Positions 7,637 to 16,401 are shown, counted from the stretch's first letter. The stretch is 64,000 nucleotides of DNA from Nodosilinea nodulosa PCC 7104 (GCF_000309385.1 NZ_JH976537.1:2436966-2500965), one strand, 5' to 3'. The notes: generated from the letters alone by a model not told the origin. Translations and numbers: made by a program.

Positions 7637-9064
7637 CTAAGATTCAGCGCTTGGCGGCGCTTTGCTGATTCCCAGATCCTCAGTACTGACCTTGGCTGTC
7701 TTGGGTTTGGCCTCCGATCGCGCTTCTTCCGCCTGCGTTTGCTCACCATCCGGCCCCATCTCGCTGGCGATGACGTCAAAGGCTTTCACCGCAGAGCGAT
7801 CGCGAAAGGTCAGCGTATAGATCTCGGTGGGCATCTCTACCCCTGCCGCCTGAAGCTGTTCTTTGATCACCTGGGCTGCGACGGAAGTCACCTGCAAAAA
7901 CGACTGACGCCGAGAGTTCACCCAAAACCGCACCACCAGATTTACGGTACTGGCGGCTAGCTCCTGAACTAAGATCTGCGGCGGCGGCTCCGGCTCGATC
8001 TCCTTCACCTGCTTCAGCGCCTCCAGAATCACCTGCCGAGCGGTGCTGATGTCAGCGTCGTAGTCGATGCCTACCACCACATCGCTGCGCCGCACCGGAG
8101 AGTCGGTGTTGTTGACCACGCTGCTCTGAAACACCTGCTGGTTGGGAATGTAGACCAGTCGCCCATCGTAGGTGCGCATGGTGGTGGCCCGCAGCTGAAT
8201 TTGCACAACGGTGCCTTCGTAATTGCCAATTACCACCTGGTCGCTGATGCGAAAGGGCCGCGCGGCCAGCAAAATTACCCCCGAAATGTAGTTGCTGAGC
8301 ACGTCTTTGAGGCTAAAACCAATCGCCACGCTGGTCAGCCCCAGGGTGCCGAGCAGGGTGGCAAAATCGAGGCCCAAAACCCCCAGGGCGACAATGCTGC
8401 CCAGCACCCACACGCCGCCGTAGCACAGCCGCCCGATCAAAATTTCGGTGCTGCGATCGCCTTCCGTTTGCCCAGCCCACAGCAGCCCCACCCGCCGCAC
8501 GCCAATGGCCACCAGCCAGGTGAGTACCACGAGCACCAGCGCGCCGATTAGCGAGGGCAGCAGCACAATCGTGTTATCTACCAGCTGCCGCGCCGTGCCG
8601 TCGAGCCGTTGCAGCACATCCACCGCCAGGTTGGGCTGGGTCAGCACTTGATTCAGGCGATCGGCCCACTGCTTGGCCAGTTCTGCCACAGGGAGACCAA
8701 AATCCGTCGCATCCTGCTGAGTGACGGTCATAATCACCCGATTATTCACCGTCAGCAGGGCAATCTGACGCTTCTCGTCAACCTGCACTGTGACATCTCC
8801 CAGAGTCTGAGACTTGCTCAGCAAGCCCGCAATGCGGCGATTGATGGTTTGGGCGCGATCGCTGGCACTCAGCCCGGTCAAGCTGCCCACCTGAAACACC
8901 GGCTGGCCGCGCACCAAAACATCGGCAAAGAACAGCCCGTTGTCGGAGCGCTCGGGTGGTTGGCTATCGGTTGCAGCCGGGGTCGCAGGGAGTTCCTCGG
9001 GGCCAGCGTCTTCTTGCGCCTGAAGCCTGGCCGCAGGCAGCAAAAGGATGAGTATCAGGAGCAT
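7637..9064 (-). CDS. Small-conductance mechanosensitive channel, MscS family
   Basis: 475 residues. A hydrophobic N-terminus ending ARLQAQ looks like a signal peptide. It is followed by a periplasmic region to about 165, membrane helices to about 290, and the MscS core with GFSLKDVLSNYISGVILL and the beta domain VVIGNYEGTVVQI. It opens on membrane tension to release solutes. The start at ATG 9064 is uncertain: twelve codons upstream is an ATT behind a good GGGAGG site that would add a positively charged n-region. The C-terminal 60 residues are hydrophilic and not conserved. Confidence 0.9.
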   Translation of the reverse strand: MLLILILLLPAARLQAQEDAGPEELPATPAATDSQPPERSDNGLFFADVLVRGQPVFQVGSLTGLSASDRAQTINRRIAGLLSKSQTLGDVTVQVDEKRQIALLTVNNRVIMTVTQQDATDFGLPVAELAKQWADRLNQVLTQPNLAVDVLQRLDGTARQLVDNTIVLLPSLIGALVLVVLTWLVAIGVRRVGLLWAGQTEGDRSTEILIGRLCYGGVWVLGSIVALGVLGLDFATLLGTLGLTSVAIGFSLKDVLSNYISGVILLAARPFRISDQVVIGNYEGTVVQIQLRATTMRTYDGRLVYIPNQQVFQSSVVNNTDSPVRRSDVVVGIDYDADISTARQVILEALKQVKEIEPEPPPQILVQELAASTVNLVVRFWVNSRRQSFLQVTSVAAQVIKEQLQAAGVEMPTEIYTLTFRDRSAVKAFDVIASEMGPDGEQTQAEEARSEAKPKTAKVSTEDLGISKAPPSAES

Positions 9065-9354
9065 TCCCCCGGCCTGCGATCGCCAAATCCGCTGAAAAAT
9101 GCTGACCTCCCGCTGCTTTAAACAGCTCTAGTAGAGTAACCATCTCGCCCCTTTGTGCATCTAAGCTGGGGGAGATTGTAGCGGCTGAGTGGGGGCCATG
9201 GACCCTCCGCTAGCGGCCAAACCTGAGCCGGTGGGGCGCGCGGCCAATCCAGATTCTTGCCCGGTTCAACCCTCAACAGCTTAGGATCAGAATCAGGTCG
9301 AGACACCTTCCAAACGGCCTATCCCTTGTTTTAAACCTCTTAGTTTTCAGCCCC

Positions 9355-10086
9355 ATGAGCAAGCCCAAATTTGTCAAAAGCGGCATCAATACCGTGATGG
9401 GGGTCAGCGACGGCACCCGCGATAAAACCATTCAGACCGATTTAGCCAATCCCCAGTGGGACAGGCGGGCGACCCTGATCTATGTGGGGGCGACGATCGC
9501 CCAGGTCGCGGCCATGACCGCCCTGCTAGGGGGTATGGATCTGGCCTTTGGGTATTTCAATTTGGGTGCGCTACCCCAGGGAGCGGTGACGGCAATCGCG
9601 TGCCTATTCTTTGCGGTGGTAACACTGCGATCGCGCTTCTTTTCCCTGCTCGACAATACCCGCAACAGCGGTCGCTACACCTCGCTCCAGCGTCCGGGCT
9701 GGGCACCGCCGCCGTTGGCCTTCCCTATTGTGTGGATGAGTATTGCCGTGCTGCGGGTGGTTTCGGCCTATTTGGTGTGGTCGGCCATGGGGCAAACGTT
9801 TCTGTGCCTGCCTTTGATTCTCTACGTGGCCCACCTCAGCCTGGGCGACACCTGGAATACGATTTTCACCGTAGAAGGGCGCTTGGGCGCGGCGGTGCCG
9901 ATGGTGATTATTGGGCCGCTGCTCTCGGTGGCGGTAGTTACCTTGAGCTATTTTCAGACCGTACCGCTGGCGGGGTGGATTATTTTGCCGTCGCTGGTGT
10001 GGCTGGCGATCGCCACCGCCCTCTGCATCAGCCTCTGGCGCTTGAATGGCCAGGAACCGCTATATCCAGTCGTATCGACCCGATGA
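9355..10086 (+). CDS. TspO/MBR family membrane protein
   Basis: 243 residues with about six hydrophobic segments. The TspO signature is visible as RPGWAPPPLAFPIVW at about residue 115, followed by GDTWNTIF. The family are five-helix tryptophan-rich sensors that bind tetrapyrroles and sterols. This protein has an extra N-terminal soluble stretch of about 40 residues and an added helix compared with the core of about 160 residues. The sequence is more diverged than classic TspO, so ligand binding is not assured. Confidence 0.75.
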   Translation: MSKPKFVKSGINTVMGVSDGTRDKTIQTDLANPQWDRRATLIYVGATIAQVAAMTALLGGMDLAFGYFNLGALPQGAVTAIACLFFAVVTLRSRFFSLLDNTRNSGRYTSLQRPGWAPPPLAFPIVWMSIAVLRVVSAYLVWSAMGQTFLCLPLILYVAHLSLGDTWNTIFTVEGRLGAAVPMVIIGPLLSVAVVTLSYFQTVPLAGWIILPSLVWLAIATALCISLWRLNGQEPLYPVVSTR

Positions 10087-10228
10087 CTGCCGCAGCATCC
10101 GTGCAGCGATGCAGCGACGCAGCGACGCACCACGCCGGGGCTATGTCACCGATCTAATAAGTTAGGCTGGCCTTAGCAGACGCTAGCAATACCGAGCATT
10201 CTGTTCTTCTCTACTGGTGAGAGTGCCC

Positions 10229-10873
10229 ATGGTCACCATTGAGCTACGCCAAATCGATGTGCCCCTGGGCCAGAGCCTGCTGCTGCGCGATGTGAGCTGG
10301 GCCGAGTTCGAAGCCATTTTGGCCGAGCTGGGCAACCACCGCAGCACTCGCATCGCCTACGACAAGGGATGGTTAGAAATTATGGCTCCCCTGCCAGAGC
10401 ATGAATATTTCAAAGAAACGATTGGCGATGCAGTCAAAGACATAGCCGAAGCAATCGATGTGGAATTTGCCAGCTATGGCTCAGCAACCTGGCAGCGCAA
10501 GGCCAAGCAGGCCGGAATTGAGCCCGATAACTGCTTTTACTTCCAAAACGAGGCGCTGGTGCGAGGCAAGCTGGAGTTTAACCTGGACCGCGACCCGCCC
10601 CCTGACCTCGCCCTCGAAGTCGATCTCACCAGCAAATCCCTCGATCGCTTTGCCATCTACGCTCGCCTGGGCGTGCCAGAAATTTGGTGCTACGACAGCG
10701 GTGCGCTGACGATTTATCTGCTGGCAGGCGATCGCTATGGGGCGTCAAGCCAAAGCCGGGTGTTCCCAACGCTGGATATTTGCGCCCTGCCCCAGCTGAT
10801 TGAATCGCAGCGATCGGCGGAGCGGCTGGCCCTGCGGCGGGCTGTAAGAGAATGGGTCAAAGCGCAAAGATAG
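10229..10873 (+). CDS. Uma2-family (DUF820) putative endonuclease-like protein
   Basis: 214 residues from ATG 10229, chosen over a GTG at 10217 because GGTGAG lies 7 bases upstream of the ATG. The PD-(D/E)xK-like core is seen as PPDLALEVDLTSKS followed by YARLGVPEIWCYD. Uma2 proteins are greatly expanded in cyanobacteria and their function is unknown. A short copy of its 3' segment (18 bases, 10823-10840) recurs at 11304-11321. Confidence 0.88.
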   Translation: MVTIELRQIDVPLGQSLLLRDVSWAEFEAILAELGNHRSTRIAYDKGWLEIMAPLPEHEYFKETIGDAVKDIAEAIDVEFASYGSATWQRKAKQAGIEPDNCFYFQNEALVRGKLEFNLDRDPPPDLALEVDLTSKSLDRFAIYARLGVPEIWCYDSGALTIYLLAGDRYGASSQSRVFPTLDICALPQLIESQRSAERLALRRAVREWVKAQR

Positions 10874-10897
10874 ACACCCGGGTCAGCGCCATGCGCC

Positions 10898-11146
10898 CTA
10901 CGAGGAATAGCGCCGTTTGACCCCATAGACAACAACACCTATACCCACGGCCAGCAAGCCGAAGGGCAGTAGGTTAAAGCTAATGCCACTGCCAGCGGCA
11001 TCGTTGCGCCAGCGCAACAGTAAAAATGGCCCATCGCCAACGCTGAATGCAGGCACGTTGAGCACCTGTAAAAAAGCGGGTAGGGCCGCAAACACCAGCC
11101 CCAAAACGATAATCGTCGCCAAAAAAATTTTGAAAGCTCGCACCAT
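10898..11146 (-). CDS. Small two-helix membrane protein, unknown
   Basis: 82 residues. One hydrophobic helix is at about residues 5-28 (KIFLATIIVLGLVFAALPAF) and another at about 60-75 (LLPFGLLAVGIGVVVYGV), ending in basic residues KRRYSS. This looks like a genuine small inner-membrane protein. No family is recognised. It is convergent with the Uma2 gene. Confidence 0.5.
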   Translation of the reverse strand: MVRAFKIFLATIIVLGLVFAALPAFLQVLNVPAFSVGDGPFLLLRWRNDAAGSGISFNLLPFGLLAVGIGVVVYGVKRRYSS

Positions 11147-11500
11147 GGCCCACTAATCGAATTGCACTGTGGGCTGGTTGCCCCGCAATCTCCGGTGTCA
11201 CTACTTTTTTCAGGTTAAAACGCTGACTTGCCGATGGCCATCTATCGTGGGTTCCCCATCGCTGGCACGGGCTAGAAGGCCGACGTTGATGATGGCGGCA
11301 GGTCGGCTGGCCCTGCGGCGGACCGCGAGTTAAGCACCCCTAAGGTGCATTGCTTCGCGATGCACCTTACAACTCCCGTGGGCGGCGACCGCCAGGTTGG
11401 GCAGATTGCCCTCCCCTCGGGGTTGTGTTTCAGCGCGATTACCTGTAGAAAGGTCAGGTGAGCTGGCAGCCAGGTGATGATTACTTCATTTTAGGAATCT
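11147..11500. other. Intergenic region with a hairpin and a Uma2 3' fragment
   Basis: No complete gene seen. TAAGGTGCAT at 11341-11350 pairs with ATGCACCTTA at 11360-11369 and the loop can pair further, giving a compact hairpin. Bases 11304-11321 are identical to 10823-10840 of the Uma2 gene and lie in a short frame reading GRLALRRTAS and a stop, which may be a Uma2 remnant. Confidence 0.45.
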
Positions 11501-12913
11501 ATGGCCCCCTCCCCTGCATGTGCATTTCCCTGGTTACCACAGCTGGGATGGTCTTTGCTCAAGACATCGCTTAAGACCCTAGGAGCACCCGTCTACCCCC
11601 TGTTGTTTGCGAGCGCCAGCTGGGGGCAGACCACTGCTGCGATCGCAAAAACCAGCCCCCGCGAGCCACTGCCGCCCTCCACTCAGGCCCAGGATCTGGT
11701 TGTGCCATCCAGCGCTGGTCACCCCCGTGGCTCGACCAGCGCCGAGCCAGCAGACGCTGCGCTAGTGCTGAATCAGGCCGATGTAGACGCCGATCCAAAC
11801 AATTTTTTCTTTGGTTTTGGGCTGACGCTGCCGCCGCCCACCGCCCTGCACGGGTCGGCGCGCCCGGTGACGGTGCCAGCCCTCTCCAACCAGGCGGTGG
11901 GCATCTCCGGCGGCATTCGCTTTGGGGTAAGGAATTTGGGGGGCAACGGTCAGACCGTTTCGTTGGGGCTAGAGGGCGGCGAAAAAACCCTGGGCTTTGA
12001 CCTAGACTTTCGCCAGTTTTTGGCCGACGGCTCGGGCTATGCTGTTAATGTTGCCAATCGCCGGGGCGTAGAGCCCGAGTTCGATCGCGGCAGTACCGAG
12101 GTCAACCTGCCCAACGGCCGCAATCCCTTTGTGCATCGCCTGGGGGGCGGAGTGGAGTATTTTCGCCCCCTGGCACCGGATATAAACATTGCCGTGGGGC
12201 TTTCCTACCAGCGAGTTTCGGTGAGGGACTCGTTCTTTACCTCTGAAATTCAGCCCGTAGATGCGTTGGGCAATCGATTAACCGTGAGCGATTCGGGCCA
12301 GGATGATCTGCTGACCCTCAACCTGGTCGGCGTTTGGGATCGCCGCGACGACCCCCAGTTTCCCACCCGGGGCGATCGCCTGCTGGTTGGCCTCGATCAA
12401 GCGCTGCCGGTGGGCAACAGTGCGATTGCCTTCAGCCGCCTCAGCGCCAATTACACCCACCTGATGCCGCTCAATTTGTTTGGCTTTACAGCCGGGCCGC
12501 GCACCCTGGTGCTCAACGTGCAGGGGGGCGCGAGCCTGGGCGAGGTGCCCCCCTACGAAGCGTTTAGCCTGGGTGGGGCCAACTCGGTGCGCGGCTACAG
12601 AACCGGGGCCTTGGGCAGCGGGCGCAGCTTTGTGCAGGCCACTGCCGAGTACCGTTTTCCCGCCTTTTCGTTCACGGTGTTTGACGAAGCAATTGATGTC
12701 GGCGGCACGTTGTTTGTAGACTACGCCAGCGATTTGGGCTCGGCAGGCGGCGTAATTGGCCGCCCGGCAGAGGTCCGCAACAAGCCGGGAAGCGGCTTTG
12801 GCTATGGCGTAGGACTCCGCGCCCTGTCTCCCTTTGGGCCGATCAGACTAGAATTTGGCCTCAACGACGCGGGCGGGGCTCAGGTGTCTTTCAACGTGGG
12901 CGATCGCTTTTAA
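11501..12913 (+). CDS. Omp85/BamA-like outer-membrane beta-barrel protein
   Basis: 470 residues. A long N-terminus with a hydrophobic segment ending near SASWGQ may be a signal sequence. About 80 low-complexity residues follow, then a barrel of about 340 residues. The Omp85 signature is seen as GGANSVRGYRTGALGSGR (the VRGY motif), and the chain ends FNVGDRF with a terminal aromatic residue, as barrel proteins do. POTRA domains are absent, so this resembles the barrel-only branch found in cyanobacteria and not BamA itself. Function is unknown; transport or anchoring in the outer membrane is likely. Confidence 0.82.
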   Translation: MAPSPACAFPWLPQLGWSLLKTSLKTLGAPVYPLLFASASWGQTTAAIAKTSPREPLPPSTQAQDLVVPSSAGHPRGSTSAEPADAALVLNQADVDADPNNFFFGFGLTLPPPTALHGSARPVTVPALSNQAVGISGGIRFGVRNLGGNGQTVSLGLEGGEKTLGFDLDFRQFLADGSGYAVNVANRRGVEPEFDRGSTEVNLPNGRNPFVHRLGGGVEYFRPLAPDINIAVGLSYQRVSVRDSFFTSEIQPVDALGNRLTVSDSGQDDLLTLNLVGVWDRRDDPQFPTRGDRLLVGLDQALPVGNSAIAFSRLSANYTHLMPLNLFGFTAGPRTLVLNVQGGASLGEVPPYEAFSLGGANSVRGYRTGALGSGRSFVQATAEYRFPAFSFTVFDEAIDVGGTLFVDYASDLGSAGGVIGRPAEVRNKPGSGFGYGVGLRALSPFGPIRLEFGLNDAGGAQVSFNVGDRF

Positions 12914-12969
12914 GTGGGCGTTTGAAAGGTGATCCGCTGTAGCTTTAGCCACCTGCTGATCCCCCCTGC

Positions 12970-12986
12970 CCCCCTTCAAAAGGGGG
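12970..12986 (+). terminator. Hairpin after the Omp85-like gene
   Basis: CCCCCTT pairs with AAGGGGG around a 3-base loop, about 55 bases after the stop codon, followed by TTAAAGG. A second similar hairpin (CCCCTT/AGTGGGG) follows near 13023-13038. They may end transcription from both sides. Confidence 0.45.
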
Positions 12987-13045
12987 TTAAAGGTCCCTCA
13001 TCCTTCTAGCTATCTGCCGCTCCCCTTAAAAAGTGGGGTAGAAGT

Positions 13046-13291
13046 TTAGCGTTTTGAAAGCTTGCCCAGCTCAATCATGATCAGCGCGCCGCCGCTAGCA
13101 AAAGCACCGCCGACCATGCCACGGGCCACCCGCACACTGGGCGGCTGGCTGAGGCAGTAGCCAGGTATTGTGTGAGCTTGGTTGCAAGCCTGGTTTTGAA
13201 CCCGCGCTGCACCGCCACCTAAGAGAATGCCTGCCCCGATCGCCAGAGTGGCTCCCCACAGCAGGTTGTTTTTTTCGCGTTGGATAAACAT
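13046..13291 (-). CDS. Conserved-looking small membrane protein, unknown
   Basis: 81 residues from ATG 13291 (an in-frame TTG at 13306 would add five). Two glycine-rich hydrophobic stretches are visible, LLWGATLAIGAGILLGGGAA and GMVGGAFASGGALIMIEL, with two cysteines between them. No family is recognised and no strong ribosome site is visible. Confidence 0.45.
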   Translation of the reverse strand: MFIQREKNNLLWGATLAIGAGILLGGGAARVQNQACNQAHTIPGYCLSQPPSVRVARGMVGGAFASGGALIMIELGKLSKR

Positions 13292-13423
13292 TTTGGTAGT
13301 TGACAAACGGTGGCTCTAGGGTGCCCAACCGCATCAGCTTCCATAACGCGCGATCGCCATCGACCCTCCAACGTTCGCAGAATGCCGGAGTGGATCCATC
13401 AGTATCGGTGCAGGCGGGGTGCT

Positions 13424-13732
13424 CTACTCAATCAGCACGGTTTTGGTGGCGATCGCCATCCACAGCTCGGTGCCACCCAAGGCCCCGCCAGTGGGCGGCA
13501 CAGGAATGGGGTCGCTCCAGTCGTTGGGGTCGGTGTAGCCGAGGGCGTGGAGGATTTTGATGGTGCGGTCTATGCCTGCCAAGCTGCCGTAGAGCATGTG
13601 GCGCACCTTTTCGGGGGTTGGGGGCTTTAGAGGCCGGGTCACTCTGTCGTTGCCCCCGGCCCCTGATGAAAGCGGCAGGGACCCGGTGTTCCCCTGATCA
13701 TCGCTGGCGTTTGGTTCGAGATAGTCAAACAT
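13424..13732 (-). CDS. Conserved cyanobacterial hypothetical protein
   Basis: 102 residues from ATG 13732, which has GGAGA eight bases upstream. The central segment (PEKVRHMLYGSLAGIDRTIK, then ILHALGYTDPNDWSDPIP) is like small cyanobacterial proteins of unknown function; I recall similar sequences but cannot name the family. The N-terminus is acidic and disordered. Confidence 0.6.
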   Translation of the reverse strand: MFDYLEPNASDDQGNTGSLPLSSGAGGNDRVTRPLKPPTPEKVRHMLYGSLAGIDRTIKILHALGYTDPNDWSDPIPVPPTGGALGGTELWMAIATKTVLIE

Positions 13733-14248
13733 CGGTTCTGTCTCCAGGTGTGGGTTAGGAAGACAGAACGCGAAAACCCCAGCCACCCGCAGCTAAAGTG
13801 CAAACTGAGGGGGCTAGGGTACGATGAACCTAGCCTCGCAATCTGCCGGTCAGAATTACGGGGTTAGCTGTCTGTTGGTGCTCGTAACACCTTCAGACAG
13901 CGCTAAGATTTTCGAGTTCTGCGTAGCCACCGCTCTTGCCGAACGGCTTAACGATAGAGAATACTGATACAAGCGCTCCCCGTCAACCGTAGTGTGAATG
14001 CGACACCTACTGCCAGCCTTCATAGAGGTACACAGAGGCTTTTCAGGCGACTTTCAGTAGCCAAGATATACTCTACGTAAACTTTTCATATAACTACCCT
14101 TCTTGGGGAAATTATACGGAAACCGTCAGTATAACTATCCTCTGAAAGGCATTTACACGGAAACTGTCGGCATAATAAGTTGTCATACAGCCCGCACTGT
14201 GCGTAAGGACACGTTCTTTCGTATACTCATCCTCGACGAGCAGTACTT
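13733..14248. other. Intergenic region upstream of the restriction-modification island
   Basis: No gene is supported. GCTGTCTG at 13867-13874 pairs with CAGACAGC at 13894-13901, with an inner GGTG/CACC pairing. Further right the composition becomes AT-rich and contains a 41-bp tandem repeat (separate entry). Confidence 0.5.
14089..14170 (+). repeat. Two 41-bp tandem repeats upstream of the nuclease gene
   Basis: Unit 1 (14089-14129) and unit 2 (14130-14170) agree at 29 of 41 positions. The best conserved parts are TATAACTA at the start and ACGGAAAC-GTC near the end. A partial third start (CATAATAAG) follows. Placement about 80 bases before the endonuclease start makes an operator or promoter array plausible. 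Confidence 0.5.
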
Positions 14249-14791
14249 GTGAGGGTGATTTGCGTGCCAATGCTTCAAGTCCAAGAAGCCTACTCTTTCT
14301 ATAGAACATATATCCTTGATTACAGCCGAAATAAAGCCGAAATTTATGAGCAGTACGGTTTTTCTTTGCAAGGTAGTGTAGGTTCAAAAGATTGGGAAGT
14401 ATTCGCAGCAATTTTAGTGAACGATAGAGCAAGAAGAGGCGATGGGGCAGATTTGGTGAACTATGAAGTGAAATCTGCCACGATTGGAGGTAGCTTTGAG
14501 TACCAGTACCACAGAAATCGCGGACTAGATAAACTAACTGATGACAGGGATGTAGATCATATTTTCGTCGCCAGAAGCGCAACCTACATGGATGTTGAAG
14601 TTTGGCTGGTTGAGCGTACTAAAATGATCCCTATATTTGATAGATGGTTGCCTGAACTCATCCAAAATTATGAAGCCGCAGACAGGCAAAGATTTCGACG
14701 TTCAGTGACTTACGGGTTTGTTAGGAACCAAGGCGTTCGATTGCTAGAAATCACTGGTGGAGAACTAAGCCACTTTCTCGAAGTGACTTAG
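14249..14791 (+). CDS. Putative type II restriction endonuclease, PD-(D/E)XK
   Basis: About 180 residues. The candidate catalytic site is GADLVNYEVKSA at about residue 66, giving D...ExK, preceded by a conserved-looking Glu region. The gene converges on a DNA cytosine methyltransferase gene and overlaps its 3' end by 41 bases, which is the main evidence for the restriction role. Possible starts are GTG 14249, GTG 14264 (GAGGG eight bases upstream) or ATG 14270; the longest is listed. The region is AT-rich relative to the chromosome. The recognition sequence cannot be read off. Confidence 0.65.
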   Translation: MRVICVPMLQVQEAYSFYRTYILDYSRNKAEIYEQYGFSLQGSVGSKDWEVFAAILVNDRARRGDGADLVNYEVKSATIGGSFEYQYHRNRGLDKLTDDRDVDHIFVARSATYMDVEVWLVERTKMIPIFDRWLPELIQNYEAADRQRFRRSVTYGFVRNQGVRLLEITGGELSHFLEVT

Positions 14792-15944
14792 CTAGAGGGT
14801 TTAAGATATTTTCAGCAATCCAGACAATAACAGGTACACAAACGGCATCACCAAACCCTGTCAAAGCTTGATTGATTTGTAGTGGAAGTGGGTAATCGTC
14901 TGGAACACCTTGCAGTCTTGCATACTCCCGAGGTGTCATCAAGCGCATTTTAATAGCTCCTTGTCCAACTCTAACAAGCATTTGCCGACTACTACCACCT
15001 CTGGCAGTTCTTAAACAACCAGCAAGACCATCTTTTCTGAGTTCTGCCCTTTGCTTACCTCCGCGAACCCGCCTATACATAGGGCAGTATGAATATGTTG
15101 ATAATTCTTGCAGTCCTTGTAAATGTGCGAGATTAATGGGTGACATCATATTCAAATGACGCTTTACTTCGTTGTCAGCCCACCAGCGATCATCGTCATC
15201 TGTAATTTCTTCTATGACAAAACTCAAATCACCTTTTATCTTGTCTGGTAGTGCTGGAACATCTAGAAAGTTCCAGCATAGATCGAGATTATTTATAACC
15301 GCCTTCTCAATCGCCTGCGTTTTAAGTGAGGAAGAACGCTTAGAGAAAACGAATATATTCTGATTTGCGCTAGGTGCCTGCATTCCAACCACAAATACCC
15401 TTGGTCTACTTTGAGGTACAAAATGAGCCGCATCAATCGCGAAAACATCACAAGCATAACCTAGCCGATTCAGTTCTTGAATTGTAATTCGGAAGTCTTG
15501 TCCGCTGTTTGATGTTAACCAACCAGCCACATTTTCAAGCATCACAAGCTTAGGCTTATTTACTTGATTTTCAAGAATCTTAGTAAATCCCCAAAAAGCG
15601 CTGGAATGCCGTCCATCAATACCTTCTAAATTGCCTGCTAAAGATAAGTCAATACAAGGAAATGATGCTGTCGCAAGTGTTGTGTTAGGAATATCCGCAG
15701 GACAAACGGAAAAAATATCTTGAACCTTATAATGTTTACTTGCATCCCTAAAATGGGCTGAGTACATTTCAAACTTGCTATGCGCCCAGTCATTAGCGAA
15801 GACAACGTTCCAACCTACTTGCTCTAGTCCTAATCGGACTAGCCCAATTCCTGCAAAATACTCTGCACAGGTTAGGTCACCGTAAGGGCTTGCAGCCTCT
15901 CTTACACCAACTAAAGCCTTGTTTTTCATCACTGAAAGGGGCAT
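14751..15944 (-). CDS. C5-cytosine DNA methyltransferase (type II R-M)
   Basis: 397 residues with the ordered C5-MTase motifs: I (EYFAGIGLVRLGLEQVGW), IV with the catalytic Cys (SFPCIDLSLAG), VI (ENVAGWL), VIII (QSRPRVFVVG) and X (GFGDAVCVPVIVWIAE). The variable target-recognition region lies between about residues 220 and 330. It would protect the host DNA from the convergent nuclease. The gene is divergent from an HTH controller gene, with a palindromic operator between them. Confidence 0.95.
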   Translation of the reverse strand: MPLSVMKNKALVGVREAASPYGDLTCAEYFAGIGLVRLGLEQVGWNVVFANDWAHSKFEMYSAHFRDASKHYKVQDIFSVCPADIPNTTLATASFPCIDLSLAGNLEGIDGRHSSAFWGFTKILENQVNKPKLVMLENVAGWLTSNSGQDFRITIQELNRLGYACDVFAIDAAHFVPQSRPRVFVVGMQAPSANQNIFVFSKRSSSLKTQAIEKAVINNLDLCWNFLDVPALPDKIKGDLSFVIEEITDDDDRWWADNEVKRHLNMMSPINLAHLQGLQELSTYSYCPMYRRVRGGKQRAELRKDGLAGCLRTARGGSSRQMLVRVGQGAIKMRLMTPREYARLQGVPDDYPLPLQINQALTGFGDAVCVPVIVWIAENILNPLAKSLRESGLVLHQ

Positions 15945-15977
15945 AGTGCTTGCATTACCAATTTACAGGAACAAATT

Positions 15978-16003
15978 CATAGCTATTGCTATGAAAGCAT
16001 AGC
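15978..16003. promoter_or_regulatory. Inverted-repeat operator between methyltransferase and controller genes
   Basis: CATAGC at 15978-15983 is mirrored by GCTATG at 15988-15993 across a TATT spacer, and a third half-site GCATAGC follows at 15997-16003. It lies in the 89-bp divergent promoter region. A symmetric double site is what controller proteins of R-M systems bind. Confidence 0.65.
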
Positions 16004-16033
16004 GCCATACTTACTGCCGAGTCAACTAAATTT

Positions 16034-16258
16034 ATGAGGCGATTTGGGGAAAAGCTTTATCAACTAAGGACTCGGCGGGGCTTGACACTGACAGAGCTAG
16101 GTAATTTGCTAAGCGTCCACAATACATTTGTATCACAACTAGAGAAGGGCAGGAAGGTTCCTAACGCTGAAATGATTCTTAGGGTGGCAGATACTTTCGG
16201 CATAACTACCGATCAACTAATGCGTGACGAGTTGGATTTACCAGAAGAAGAAGACTGA
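16034..16258 (+). CDS. XRE-type HTH controller protein of the R-M system
   Basis: 74 residues, the normal size of C proteins. The helix-turn-helix is RRGLTLTELGNLLSVHNTFV followed by SQLEKGRKVPN. The C-terminus is acidic. No ribosome site is visible before ATG 16034 (the preceding bases are GTCAACTAAATTT), so the mRNA may be leaderless, as described for several C genes. It probably binds the operator just upstream and balances methyltransferase and nuclease levels. Confidence 0.85.
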   Translation: MRRFGEKLYQLRTRRGLTLTELGNLLSVHNTFVSQLEKGRKVPNAEMILRVADTFGITTDQLMRDELDLPEEED

Positions 16259-16272
16259 AACGCTGAAACACT

Positions 16273-16360
16273 GTATAACAAGCCCAATGCACCCGACCGG
16301 CGAGAGTTTATTGGTTGAAGTTTTAAGGTCATCTGCGGCGGGTGATTGGGAACGTTGAGC
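16273..16360 (+). other. Integron attC-like recombination site
   Basis: GTATAAC at 16273-16279 and GTTGAGC at 16354-16360 fit the outer attC boxes (RYYYAAC with one mismatch, GTTRRRY exact). Inside them CCCAAT (16283-16288) pairs with ATTGGG (16345-16350) and CACCCG (16290-16295) pairs with CGGGTG (16339-16344), leaving G16289 unpaired. The 3-base spacers between outer and inner boxes are the same length on both sides. A single extrahelical base and symmetric boxes are the hallmarks of attC. No integrase gene is in the window. Confidence 0.6.
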
Positions 16361-16401
16361 AGTCGCAATTAGGTATCGGAAGTAAAGAAGCAAAAACAGG
16401 C

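Noticed and set aside
9118-9306. 62-codon minus-strand frame between mscS-like and TspO genes
   Set aside because: No ribosome site, no family, and composition of intergenic DNA.
13867-13901. GCTGTCTG/CAGACAGC hairpin considered as a second attC site
   Set aside because: The outer boxes are in the wrong order (GTT on the left, AAG on the right) and do not match RYYYAAC...GTTRRRY.
14112-14582. 156-codon minus-strand frame overlapping the nuclease gene start
   Set aside because: No recognisable features, and it runs opposite to the PD-(D/E)XK gene that fits the restriction-modification context.
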